Notes under the pieces: generated by a model
The model's input: the letters and a program-made list of their open reading frames with translations, nothing else
The model's database searches: none
What the model was told of the DNA's origin: nothing
Source: Treponema sp.
Lineage (GTDB): Bacteria > Spirochaetota > Spirochaetia > Treponematales > Breznakiellaceae
Direction of reading: 5' to 3'
DNA length: 14,800 bases
NCBI GenBank assembly: GCA_031254795.1
Contig: JAIRTS010000034.1
Span: forward strand, 1 to 14,800
Shown here: positions 1 through 5,908 of the stretch, piece after piece
How the letters are laid out: every line of letters begins with the position of its first letter
Numbering within the stretch: position 1 is the first letter of the stretch
Position numbers and translations under genes: made by a program

Positions 1-1220
1 GCGGAAATAGCGCCGTTTCTGTCCCCATTGTTCAAGGTAATCTGCCCCATCTCCACTATATATGAGAGCTTCACTTCCCCGGAAAGGGATGAGTTAAGCG
101 TATCGGTTAAATCAATCGCGCCTAAGGGAGGCGGATCTGTCAGACTGCTTGGCGGAATCGGCTCCATATACGGCGAACCATCTGAGGGAAGCTCCGGGGC
201 GTTACTTTCTCTTAAAGGCGCTTGATCCACCAAAGTATGCATGACAGACGAGGGCGTTATCGTTATAGACTTGAGCGTTATTGCAGCAGTCGACTGCGGC
301 AACCCGCTTGTATACAAGTACGCTTCAACGCTGCCGGCTGGGAAGGTTATGCCATTCAGCGTTTGTCCTAACTCGAAGAAGTCAAGCGGCAGTTCCCCTT
401 CAAGCTTTTCTATATCACCCGGATTGACGATCACTTCAGTCCAGTCGAGAATAAATTCCGGCTGGATAGTGATATTGCCGCTACTGTCAACAGGAGCGTT
501 AGGGTAGTGTGTTAATGTCATGTCAATAATAATAAGGGAAGCATAAGATTTGGACGGCTTCCATGTGCCGTTGCTTTTTACAAAGTGTGTGTAACCATCG
601 CTTTTATACACCCCCGTTGATGTCAAGTCAAACCCGCCATTCGCAGGGGCGTTGCTATCCGTTATATGAACCTCCATCCCTCTCTCAAAATTCCCCGCAA
701 TCTTAATTCCGAACTCGGTATATGTTAACGATGAAACCAAATTCGCCATATCACGAATATCAACATTGACAGAGGGGAAAGGAATTGGACTTGGCAACGG
801 CGTGCCAGGTGGCGGCGCTGATATTCCATTTCCTACATTCAGCGAGATCGAGGGCGCCTCAATCTCAAGACTCGCCATATATTGGGAAAGATCATAGGGC
901 ATTTCCGCCAAGGGGTAGCGCAACAAATACGTCAACGCGGCGTCGGGATCGCTAGGGTCTTTATAGGTGCTCACCGTAATGCCGGACATATTATTGCCAA
1001 TCATTTCTTTCACTTTGCCCGGGCTGAGTTTGTCATTGATCAGTTTCTCGGGCGAATATTTCTCAAATTCCCCGCTGAAGAGATTTTTTGTAAGCGGGAG
1101 ATACAAACCGGGCGTTGTCGCAACCTTCACCTGTTCCGGCATCGAGAGATCGCTCCAATCGACATTGCAAGCCAAGAACAGAGTCGCTGTCGCGCCAAGC
1201 AGTATCAAGGGGTTTTTCAT
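1..1220 (-). CDS. Putative secreted lipoprotein, 3' end beyond the window
   Basis: I translated the minus strand by hand from the ATG at 1220-1218. It stays open for 406 codons to the window edge, so the C-terminus is missing. The N-terminus MKNPLILLGATATLFLAC is a short lipoprotein signal peptide with Cys18 as the lipidation site. Phe at -3 departs from the usual Leu, as is common in spirochaetal lipoboxes. The mature part is rich in Ser, Thr, Asp and Pro, with a proline-rich linker at about residues 136-149 (eight prolines in 14 residues) and a second at about 350-365. This suggests beta-rich domains joined by flexible linkers. The start is supported by AAGGAG seven bases upstream and by a sigma-70-type promoter at 1320-1348. 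It is probably membrane-anchored on the periplasmic side or at the surface. I recognise no family; adhesin or structural roles are only guesses. The signal peptide is well supported, the function is unknown. Confidence 0.85.
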   Translation of the reverse strand, partial: MKNPLILLGATATLFLACNVDWSDLSMPEQVKVATTPGLYLPLTKNLFSGEFEKYSPEKLINDKLSPGKVKEMIGNNMSGITVSTYKDPSDPDAALTYLLRYPLAEMPYDLSQYMASLEIEAPSISLNVGNGISAPPPGTPLPSPIPFPSVNVDIRDMANLVSSLTYTEFGIKIAGNFERGMEVHITDSNAPANGGFDLTSTGVYKSDGYTHFVKSNGTWKPSKSYASLIIIDMTLTHYPNAPVDSSGNITIQPEFILDWTEVIVNPGDIEKLEGELPLDFFELGQTLNGITFPAGSVEAYLYTSGLPQSTAAITLKSITITPSSVMHTLVDQAPLRESNAPELPSDGSPYMEPIPPSSLTDPPPLGAIDLTDTLNSSLSGEVKLSYIVEMGQITLNNGDRNGAIS

Positions 1221-1251
1221 GTAATTGCTCCTTAAATTTTACAAAAGCGAG

Positions 1252-1294
1252 GCTGTTCCAGAACGCGCTCTAGGGCGTCAATTTTTGGAACAGC
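1252..1294. repeat. Palindromic repeat, copy A
   Basis: Perfect 9-base inverted arms GCTGTTCCA (1252-1260) and TGGAACAGC (1286-1294) enclose 25 bases, within which ACGC (1263-1266) and GCGT (1275-1278) can also pair. It lies in the predicted 5' leader of the lipoprotein mRNA, about 32 bases before the start codon. The arms resemble those of the copies at 1415-1469, 3148-3194 and 3241-3320. Confidence 0.8.
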
Positions 1295-1319
1295 AATCTT
1301 AGATTTCCAAGTATTTATA

Positions 1320-1348
1320 ATAATACTACATAATGTCGAATTTTTCAA
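1320..1348 (-). promoter_or_regulatory. Sigma-70-type promoter of the lipoprotein gene
   Basis: On the minus strand, -35 TTGAAA (1348-1343) and -10 TATTAT (1325-1320) are separated by exactly 17 bases in an AT-rich stretch. The predicted start of transcription is near 1313. This gives a leader of about 93 bases that contains the palindrome at 1252-1294 before the ribosome binding site. Seen by motif only. Confidence 0.6.
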
Positions 1349-1368
1349 GCGAACGAGCAAAAAACGCA

Positions 1369-1408
1369 GGATTCCGGTAGAATTTCAGCGGAGCGCTGAC
1401 GGAATGCC
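1369..1408. repeat. Nested inverted repeat next to copy B
   Basis: Outer arms ATTCCG (1371-1376) and CGGAAT (1400-1405) enclose a perfect 6-base hairpin, TCAGCG (1385-1390), loop GAG, CGCTGA (1394-1399). The structure ends seven bases before the next palindrome at 1415, so the two may form one composite element of about 100 bases. Confidence 0.6.
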
Positions 1409-1414
1409 GGTAAT

Positions 1415-1469
1415 TATAGAGATTTTCCCAAAACGCGCGGACCGGCAGTTTTTGGAAAAAACCTCTATA
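1415..1469. repeat. Palindromic repeat, copy B
   Basis: Outer arms TATAGAG (1415-1421) and CTCTATA (1463-1469) flank inner complementary stretches TTTTCC/GGAAAA and AAAAC/GTTTT around a GC-rich centre. The inner half TTCCCAAAACG is shared with copy D at 3245-3255. It is an intergenic, imperfect, hyphenated palindrome of 55 bases. Confidence 0.75.
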
Positions 1470-1656
1470 TAACGCTGACAATCCCCCTGTCCCACAAAAC
1501 TGACGCGATGGCGGCCCGCAAGCCTCACCCAGACGCGCAAAAGCTCATCAGGAATCACACGGGAGGCGCCTGCACATAACATTTTTGAAAGGGCGCAGGG
1601 TGACGGAAGCGTTTCTTCCAGGCAAAAAGCTCCACATCTTCTGACAAAACTTCCAT
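1463..1656 (-). pseudogene. Possible frameshifted small gene remnant
   Basis: Two minus-strand frames each look coding over half of this stretch. From ATG at 1656 the first gives 33 residues beginning MEVLSEDVELFAWKKRF and stops at 1555. A second frame then continues with a peptide containing IPDELLRVWVRLAGRHR up to palindrome B. A single frameshift near 1560 would join them. The start has only a weak GAG upstream. I recognise no family. It may be a decayed gene cut off by the repeat, or chance open frames in GC-biased DNA. Confidence 0.22.
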
Positions 1657-1773
1657 GTCTCAAACAAAAAGGCACGCGATTTATTCGCGGCGGGGGCGGT
1701 TTATGGTTGTAAACACAGTGTCAAATTGCAGGCGAAGCAAGCGTCTGTGGCGTTAGACCCGCGTGCCAATGCC

Positions 1774-3123
1774 TCAGTTGTTTAATAGCTGACGGATCGC
1801 GTCGTTTTGAGTCTGGAGTTGCTCCGCCCGTTGTTGCAGTTCGCTGTTCTGCGCCTGAAGCGCGCTTATAGAGGCGTCCTTCTCCGCGCCGGACTGTTGC
1901 AGGGAGGAGACCTGCGTCCTCAACGCGGCGGCGGCGTTCTCCTGCGCCGCAAGGCTCTGTTGCAAGGCGGTGTTTTGATTCCTCAACTCGGCGAGCGTGT
2001 TTTCCCGCGAAGTGACGGTCTCCTGCAAAGCCTGATTCCGGGTCATCAACTCGTTGAGAATCGCCGAATTCGCGTTGGCACTGTCTCTGCCGCTTCTTTC
2101 CCGCTCGGACGCGATTTGTTCAAGCTCGTTGTTTCGCGCCGTGAGTTCAGCTATGGCTTCTTCATATTTCTCAATTTGTTCGCTCTGTCCACTATCCAGC
2201 GGCTGATCCGCCGGAGTCTCGCTAAAAGACGCGTCAGCGCGCAACCTCATGCTGTTGCGGGTAAGTTCCGAAAGCGTGTTGATGAGCGCAAGACGCGCCG
2301 GCTTCCGCTCCCGAAACGCCTTGATGTTTTGGAAGGACGGGGTGTCGAGAAAATCTCGCAGAGCGGAAAGAGTCGATGCCGCCTGGTCGAACAGAGCGGC
2401 GCTGATTTGTTCGTTGACCGTCGCAAAATAGCCGTCTATCTGAAGCTCAATCAGCGCGTTTTTCTCCTGCTCGCTGGTGAAACTCCGCAACAACTCTTGC
2501 GCGGACGCAAGCTCGGCCTGAACGCTTTGCACCTGCCCGGAAAGCTCCCGGTTCGCAGAAAGTTGGCTGCGCAGAGCAGCCTCACGAATACGGGCGTCTT
2601 CCAAAAGCTCTCCCCGTTCCCGTTGCAGAGCCGCAAGCCTGCTTTGGTACTCATCTTTCTGTCTCTGCAAATCCGCCAACGCCTTTTCTTTTTCGCTTTC
2701 AATGATGATCTTGTTGTCGAACTGAAGCTGGACGTTCTGCATTTCCACATCAACGCCAGCTATTTTCGCAAGAATATCCGCAATCTCAGCGTCCTTTGCG
2801 CTCAATTGATCCGCAAACTCTCTGCGTATCTCCGCAATCAGCTTCCGTTCCGTGACGCTGGGCGTCGCGGCGCCTTGCATAAAGCGCACTTCGTCACGTT
2901 CATGCGTTAAAAAGAGCACCGCAAGTCCGAGCGCCAAAACCGCCGCCGCTATGCCGTTTGTCAACGCCGGAAGCAGAACGCCTTTTTTCTTCGCCTGTTT
3001 TTCATACGAGGCTACGGCTTCACCGCGCTCCAGCGGACGCTCCAACGTATTGAGGCTTGCGAGAATTTCCTGCTGTTCTTCCAAAGAAATGCCCGACGCC
3101 TTGTCGAAAACAATCGGTTCCAT
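1774..3123 (-). CDS. Membrane-anchored coiled-coil protein
   Basis: A 449-residue protein of unknown function. Residues 1-47 are polar and end in the basic run KQAKKK. One hydrophobic segment follows at about 48-72, and the rest is a long charged and Gln/Ala-rich helical region with heptad-like spacing at about 91-215 and again at about 305-449. Residues 216-300 look helical but less regular. By the positive-inside rule the N-terminus should be cytoplasmic and the coiled coil periplasmic. The start ATG at 3123 has GAGGG four bases upstream. It stands alone: 553 bases separate it from the lipoprotein, and the terminator at 3198-3224 lies upstream. The leader contains palindrome C. Proteins of this build often act as envelope or cytoskeletal scaffolds, but no motif assigns a role here. 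Low-complexity coiled coil makes similarity searches unreliable. Confidence 0.85.
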   Translation of the reverse strand: MEPIVFDKASGISLEEQQEILASLNTLERPLERGEAVASYEKQAKKKGVLLPALTNGIAAAVLALGLAVLFLTHERDEVRFMQGAATPSVTERKLIAEIRREFADQLSAKDAEIADILAKIAGVDVEMQNVQLQFDNKIIIESEKEKALADLQRQKDEYQSRLAALQRERGELLEDARIREAALRSQLSANRELSGQVQSVQAELASAQELLRSFTSEQEKNALIELQIDGYFATVNEQISAALFDQAASTLSALRDFLDTPSFQNIKAFRERKPARLALINTLSELTRNSMRLRADASFSETPADQPLDSGQSEQIEKYEEAIAELTARNNELEQIASERERSGRDSANANSAILNELMTRNQALQETVTSRENTLAELRNQNTALQQSLAAQENAAAALRTQVSSLQQSGAEKDASISALQAQNSELQQRAEQLQTQNDAIRQLLNN

Positions 3124-3147
3124 GTTTCCCTCTCTCTACTTCCAATT

Positions 3148-3194
3148 AAGCCCGTTTCAAAACGCGAGCTACGTTCGGCCTTTGAAACAGGCTT
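3148..3194. repeat. Palindromic repeat, copy C
   Basis: 14-base arms AAGCCCGTTTCAAA (3148-3161) and TTTGAAACAGGCTT (3181-3194) pair with one mismatch around a 19-base loop. It lies about 25 bases before the start of the coiled-coil gene, so on the minus strand it could fold in that mRNA leader. The internal AAAACGCGAG resembles the halves of copies B and D. Confidence 0.8.
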
Positions 3195-3197
3195 GAG

Positions 3198-3224
3198 AAA
3201 AAGCGGTCAAACGCCCGCTTTTTT
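3198..3224 (-). terminator. Rho-independent-type terminator, possibly bidirectional
   Basis: A perfect 9-base stem, AAAAAGCGG (3198-3206) with CCGCTTTTT (3215-3223), has an 8-base loop. A run of T follows the stem on each strand because the stem begins in A and ends in T. On the minus strand it lies after the argB-argD operon's last gene and the broken ORF, and before the coiled-coil gene, so it most likely ends that operon. Confidence 0.6.
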
Positions 3225-3414
3225 CTTGAAATCCACGGTTGCTGTTCCCAAAACGTGAGCCAACGATTCCGCGCCCCACAGGTTCCTCGAACTAACGGTT
3301 CGGGTCAGTTTTGGGAAAGCCTCCACGATATAAATCGTACCCCAAACCAATGCCGGCAACAGGCAAGCCACATAGCCGCCCGCACGGGCTTCCTCATAAT
3401 TCGTATTCGCTCAT
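3207..3414 (-). pseudogene. Frameshifted small ORF coupled to the PNPOx gene
   Basis: An ATG at 3414-3412 overlaps the PNPOx stop as ATGA, the classic arrangement of a coupled downstream gene. The frame gives MSEYEL and then TGA. If one T is skipped at that point, the reading continues for about 62 more codons to TGA at 3209-3207, with a hydrophobic stretch GGYVACLLPALVWGTIYIV followed by a part encoded by palindrome D and a final FKKKAGV. The long part is in the same frame as the PNPOx gene, so reading through its TGA would also produce it. The codons resemble those of neighbouring genes. I recognise no family. Likely a decayed gene whose 3' half was replaced by the repeat; a sequencing indel or recoding is also possible. 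Confidence 0.4.
3241..3320. repeat. Palindromic repeat, copy D
   Basis: Perfect 10-base arms TTCCCAAAAC (3245-3254) and GTTTTGGGAA (3308-3317) lie inside longer, imperfect ends GCTGTTCCC and GGGAAAGC. The 53-base interior contains a second hairpin, CGAAC (3288-3292) with GTTCG (3298-3302). It is the longest member of the family and lies within the 3' half of the broken ORF at 3207-3414. Confidence 0.75.
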
Positions 3415-3830
3415 ATTTCAAAATCCTCGCTTTTAAAATTGCTGTAGCGCCGCCCTTTGCTCGCTGTGAATTTCAACACACAGTAGTCCGGGTCAGCCAC
3501 GCCACCGGGATAGTACAGAGCGTCGCCTTCACGCCATATTTCTTCTTTTATTTTAGCGTCGGTCAGCGCCTCCATTGTTCCAACAAGCTGTACGCCACGG
3601 AAAAATCTCTTGTCGCAGAAATAGACTGCGGCGTTTGGATTTTGCCGATACTGAGCCACCCGCATGGATGATGTGTTGGTCGTGAACCAAAATACGCGGA
3701 TTCCCTCACGCTTGCGCGGGGGCAGCATGGCTTTCATATTCGGGAAACCGTTTTCATCAACCGAGGCGACAAAAGCCACGCCCTGTTTATCAATAAGATT
3801 TCCGATGGTCTGTTCCAGATTGCGCGTCAT
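3411..3830 (-). CDS. PNPOx-fold (pyridoxamine 5'-phosphate oxidase-like) protein
   Basis: 139 residues matching the small split-barrel flavin-binding family that includes general stress protein 26. Visible family features are VAFVASVDENGFPNMKAM at about 18-35 (the first strands, where the partner molecule's sequence context is read), FWFTTNTSSMRVAQYRQNP at about 47-65, and AAVYFCD followed by GVQLVGTMEAL at about 67-89. Family members bind FMN, F420 or haem as dimers in the cytoplasm, and the substrate here cannot be read from sequence. It is the last intact gene of the argB operon. Its ATG lies seven bases after the VOC gene's stop with only a weak GAG upstream, so translation is probably coupled. 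Its own TGA overlaps an ATG as ATGA. Length is normal for the family. The family call is firm, the function is not. Confidence 0.85.
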   Translation of the reverse strand: MTRNLEQTIGNLIDKQGVAFVASVDENGFPNMKAMLPPRKREGIRVFWFTTNTSSMRVAQYRQNPNAAVYFCDKRFFRGVQLVGTMEALTDAKIKEEIWREGDALYYPGGVADPDYCVLKFTASKGRRYSNFKSEDFEI

Positions 3831-3837
3831 GTGTTTG

Positions 3838-4278
3838 TCACTCGTTTTCCAAGATAATCATGTCGTTTTCATCAAACTTCCACAAAGGGCTATACGCCAC
3901 TTCCCAATAATAGCCGTCCGGGTCCGCAAAGTAAGCGTGATAACCGCCCCAAAACGCTTTTTGCGGCTCCTTGGCGATAACCGCGCCGGTTTTCCGCGCC
4001 TGTTCGATGACTTCCCGAACTTCGCCCTCGCTTTTGCAGTTGTACGCAAGGGTGACTCCCGCGAAGCCTTCGGCAATTTTGGGCGGATTTTCGGCGTTTA
4101 TATCTTTGGCTATCCCCTCAAGCGGATACAATTCGAGTTTCGCGCCGTTGCAGTCGAAAAAAATCACCTGCGGGCTGTCTGACGTTTCGTTCGTTTTGAA
4201 ACCAAGTCCGTCGCGGTAAAATTTCACCGATCTCGCCATATCGCGGACGCCAAGCGCAATGATATTAATTCTGTTCAT
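3838..4278 (-). CDS. VOC-superfamily (glyoxalase/bleomycin-resistance fold) protein
   Basis: 146 residues with two beta-alpha-beta-beta-beta modules typical of the vicinal oxygen chelate superfamily. The first module opens with INIIALGVRDMARSVKFYRD (about 4-23) and contains KLELYP with Glu49. The second ends with HAYFADPDGYYWEVAY, giving His114 and Glu126 as likely metal ligands. The position that often carries the first-strand His or Gln is not obvious, so the metal site may be incomplete. Start: the open frame extends further upstream, but the ATG at 4278 has AGGAG eight bases before it and begins exactly at the first family strand. It is often annotated loosely as lactoylglutathione lyase; I do not claim that activity. 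It follows the nucleotidase gene after 44 bases and precedes the PNPOx gene by seven, so it belongs to the argB operon. Confidence 0.85.
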   Translation of the reverse strand: MNRINIIALGVRDMARSVKFYRDGLGFKTNETSDSPQVIFFDCNGAKLELYPLEGIAKDINAENPPKIAEGFAGVTLAYNCKSEGEVREVIEQARKTGAVIAKEPQKAFWGGYHAYFADPDGYYWEVAYSPLWKFDENDMIILENE

Positions 4279-4295
4279 TTCGCCTTCTCCTCTTT

Positions 4296-4310
4296 CTCGT
4301 TTTGGAACAG
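4296..4310. repeat. Half-site resembling the palindrome family
   Basis: CTCGTTTTGGAACAG reads on the minus strand as CTGTTCCAAAACGAG, close to the left half of copies A and D. No matching second arm lies nearby. It sits just upstream of the VOC gene's ribosome binding site. It could be a decayed copy or chance. Confidence 0.3.
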
Positions 4311-4322
4311 ATTCACTTGCTT

Positions 4323-4952
4323 CTACAAAGGAGTGTAACCGGACGCGCCGAACAAACCCAGCGTACCGGTAGTCCACTCTTCCTGCGCCTCCAGCACAAG
4401 GCGTTCGGCGTCCTGCCATGAATCCGCGCGCGGGCCGGGAATATGGCGGTTCGTCGAATTGGTGAACACGATAGTTCTACACCCATGCTCGCGGAGTTGG
4501 GCGACATTTACAGGCGAGTCGTCAATGTACACATGGGATCCAACCGCTCCCTTATCCTTCATAAAGCAAATGTCCCAATAGGGAATGTCCCATGAATCAA
4601 GCCAGTCAACGGTCTGGGTGATTGATGTTTTATGAACGTATTTAAGGTAGAGCCTGTGGGTGATGATGCGAATGCGAATTCCGCGCATGGACAGCTTCCG
4701 CAAGGCCACGGGCGCGTCCTGTATGGGTCGCATGTCCCGAAACAGGTTGCGCTGGGTTACGGCAAACCGATGCAGCCTTTCATAGCCGCCGTATTCGGCG
4801 ACGCCCCATTCCTTCAGCGCGAAACTGACCTCGGCGGGCAACTGTTCAATGGGTTTGTTGAGCCATTCCGCGGCGATGCGGCGCATCGCGCCATAAAAGT
4901 CGCCCACAACGCCATCCAAGTCTACACCGAGGATGAAGCTGCTCTCATCCAT
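4323..4952 (-). CDS. HAD-superfamily 5'-nucleotidase (NT5C-type)
   Basis: 209 residues. The HAD motif I is DLDGVVGD, with Asp11 as nucleophile and Asp13 as acid/base. Motif II is probably Thr98 in IITHR, motif III a Lys in MKDKG (132 or 134), and motif IV YIDDSP with Asp144 and Asp145. The order, length and the early cap insertion fit the 5'(3')-deoxyribonucleotidase-like family, which dephosphorylates nucleoside monophosphates in the cytoplasm. The exact substrate is not readable. The ATG at 4952 has AGGAGG six bases upstream, starting just after the stop of the preceding nucleotidyltransferase gene, so the two are co-transcribed. In context it may remove stray nucleotides or sugar phosphates, but that is inference. 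No truncation or missing catalytic residue is seen. Confidence 0.82.
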   Translation of the reverse strand: MDESSFILGVDLDGVVGDFYGAMRRIAAEWLNKPIEQLPAEVSFALKEWGVAEYGGYERLHRFAVTQRNLFRDMRPIQDAPVALRKLSMRGIRIRIITHRLYLKYVHKTSITQTVDWLDSWDIPYWDICFMKDKGAVGSHVYIDDSPVNVAQLREHGCRTIVFTNSTNRHIPGPRADSWQDAERLVLEAQEEWTTGTLGLFGASGYTPL

Positions 4953-4967
4953 GTCCCGCCTCCTCGC

Positions 4968-5891
4968 CTACTTCCAAAGAACATCGGGGTACACGCCTTG
5001 CGCCGTGAGTTCGGCGATGCGGTTCATCGCGGAGGTTTTGTCTTCCTGATAGGTTACGCCGAACCATTCGGAGTCCGCGTTCAGAATCTCAATGTCCAAC
5101 AGATCGTTCTTGACAAGCCAATCGGCAAAAGAAGGGAGATAACACTCGCTCTTTATATCTTTGCCCGAAGCCGCGAGGAAATCGTCAAAATAATGGGACA
5201 AATCCGCGAAAATGGTCGCAGGAAAGCCCCAGAAATTCATGGATACCGGCATGTCTTCGGGCAAAAGCCGCTTTGAGCCGTCAGGATCCGTATTGAAAAT
5301 GCCGTCTTGCTCCCGCGCGATGGATTTCAACTCGTCGACCGACGCGAGCATGCCGTTCTTGACGGCGCATATCCCGCGGGTGACGGTTCCCGTGGAGCTT
5401 AACGTTTTTTTCAGGCTGTACGGGACGATGCAACCGTTTTTCAAATCGGGTTTTGAGAGGAACGCGCCAATGGCGTCAAAGGCTTCTCTGCCGTAAAAAT
5501 CATCGGCGTTTATGACGGCAAACGGCGCGTCCAGCTTCTCCCTGGCGCACAGAAGCGCGTGAGCCGTTCCCCACGGCTTTGTTCTGCCCGCGTTTTTCAC
5601 CTCCGCGTATACTTCGGACGGAATCAGCGAGTCTATCTCTTGGTACACTATAGCGTACGGTACCGCTCCGTTGAAACGCGCAAGCGCGCGCGTCTCAAAA
5701 TCTTTCTCTATATCGTGTCTGATGATGAATACAATCTTTCCAAAGCCTGAACGCAAGGCGTCAAACACCGAATAATCAAGCAACACTTCGCCGTTCTCGC
5801 CGAACGCATCCATCTGTTTCAACCCCCCGTACCGGCTTCCCATGCCGGCGGCCAGTACGACTAAAACCGGTTTTTTTTTCTCTTCTTCCAT
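4968..5891 (-). CDS. Nucleotidyltransferase of the sugar-nucleotide type
   Basis: 307 residues with the Rossmann-like NTP-transferase fold. The signature LAAGMGSRYGGLKQ (about 13-26) binds the nucleoside triphosphate, RTKPWGTAHAL (about 103-113) fits the sugar-phosphate side, and NADDFYG (128-134) gives Asp130 as a metal ligand. Relatives include UTP-glucose-1-phosphate uridylyltransferases, but the exact sugar and nucleotide are uncertain. Start: TTG at 5900 is possible, but AAGGAG lies directly against it. The ATG at 5891 has nine bases of spacing and is preferred. The gene follows argD by 17 bases and precedes the nucleotidase by 15. A run of nine A at codons 4-7 of the mRNA (5871-5879) is a potential slippage site. 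A link to the phosphohexomutase at 11135-12904 through glucose-1-phosphate is plausible but not shown. Confidence 0.82.
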   Translation of the reverse strand: MEEEKKKPVLVVLAAGMGSRYGGLKQMDAFGENGEVLLDYSVFDALRSGFGKIVFIIRHDIEKDFETRALARFNGAVPYAIVYQEIDSLIPSEVYAEVKNAGRTKPWGTAHALLCAREKLDAPFAVINADDFYGREAFDAIGAFLSKPDLKNGCIVPYSLKKTLSSTGTVTRGICAVKNGMLASVDELKSIAREQDGIFNTDPDGSKRLLPEDMPVSMNFWGFPATIFADLSHYFDDFLAASGKDIKSECYLPSFADWLVKNDLLDIEILNADSEWFGVTYQEDKTSAMNRIAELTAQGVYPDVLWK

Positions 5892-5908
5892 AAAAAACAA
5901 CTCCTTGG

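Larger units (their letters stand above)
1221..1773. other. 553-base intergenic region rich in palindromes
   Basis: This gap lies between the coiled-coil gene (which ends at 1774) and the lipoprotein start. It holds the lipoprotein promoter and leader (1221-1348), three inverted-repeat structures (1252-1294, 1369-1408, 1415-1469) and, at about 1463-1656 on the minus strand, coding-like sequence split over two frames. I see no clear terminator after the coiled-coil gene. An open frame of 96 codons (1385-1675, minus) runs through the repeats and begins with GTG. I do not regard it as an intact gene. Confidence 0.7.

Noticed and set aside
1385..1675. Open frame of 96 codons on the minus strand
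   Set aside because: It starts with GTG without a ribosome binding site, is Cys/Arg-rich in its first half and runs straight through palindromes. Only part of it looks coding, so it is treated as a possible remnant, not a gene.
1680..1730. TTGACA-like -35 box on the minus strand before the possible remnant
   Set aside because: No acceptable -10 box lies at 15-19 bases.
1807..2910. 367-codon open frame on the plus strand
   Set aside because: It is antisense to the coiled-coil gene, Arg/Leu-rich, with no ribosome binding site. It is a by-product of that gene's biased codon use.
3195..3215. Possible promoter of the coiled-coil gene (TTGACC on the minus strand)
   Set aside because: At 17 or 18 bases spacing the -10 position reads TTTCAA or TTCAAA, a poor match inside palindrome C. 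The sequence also belongs to the terminator.
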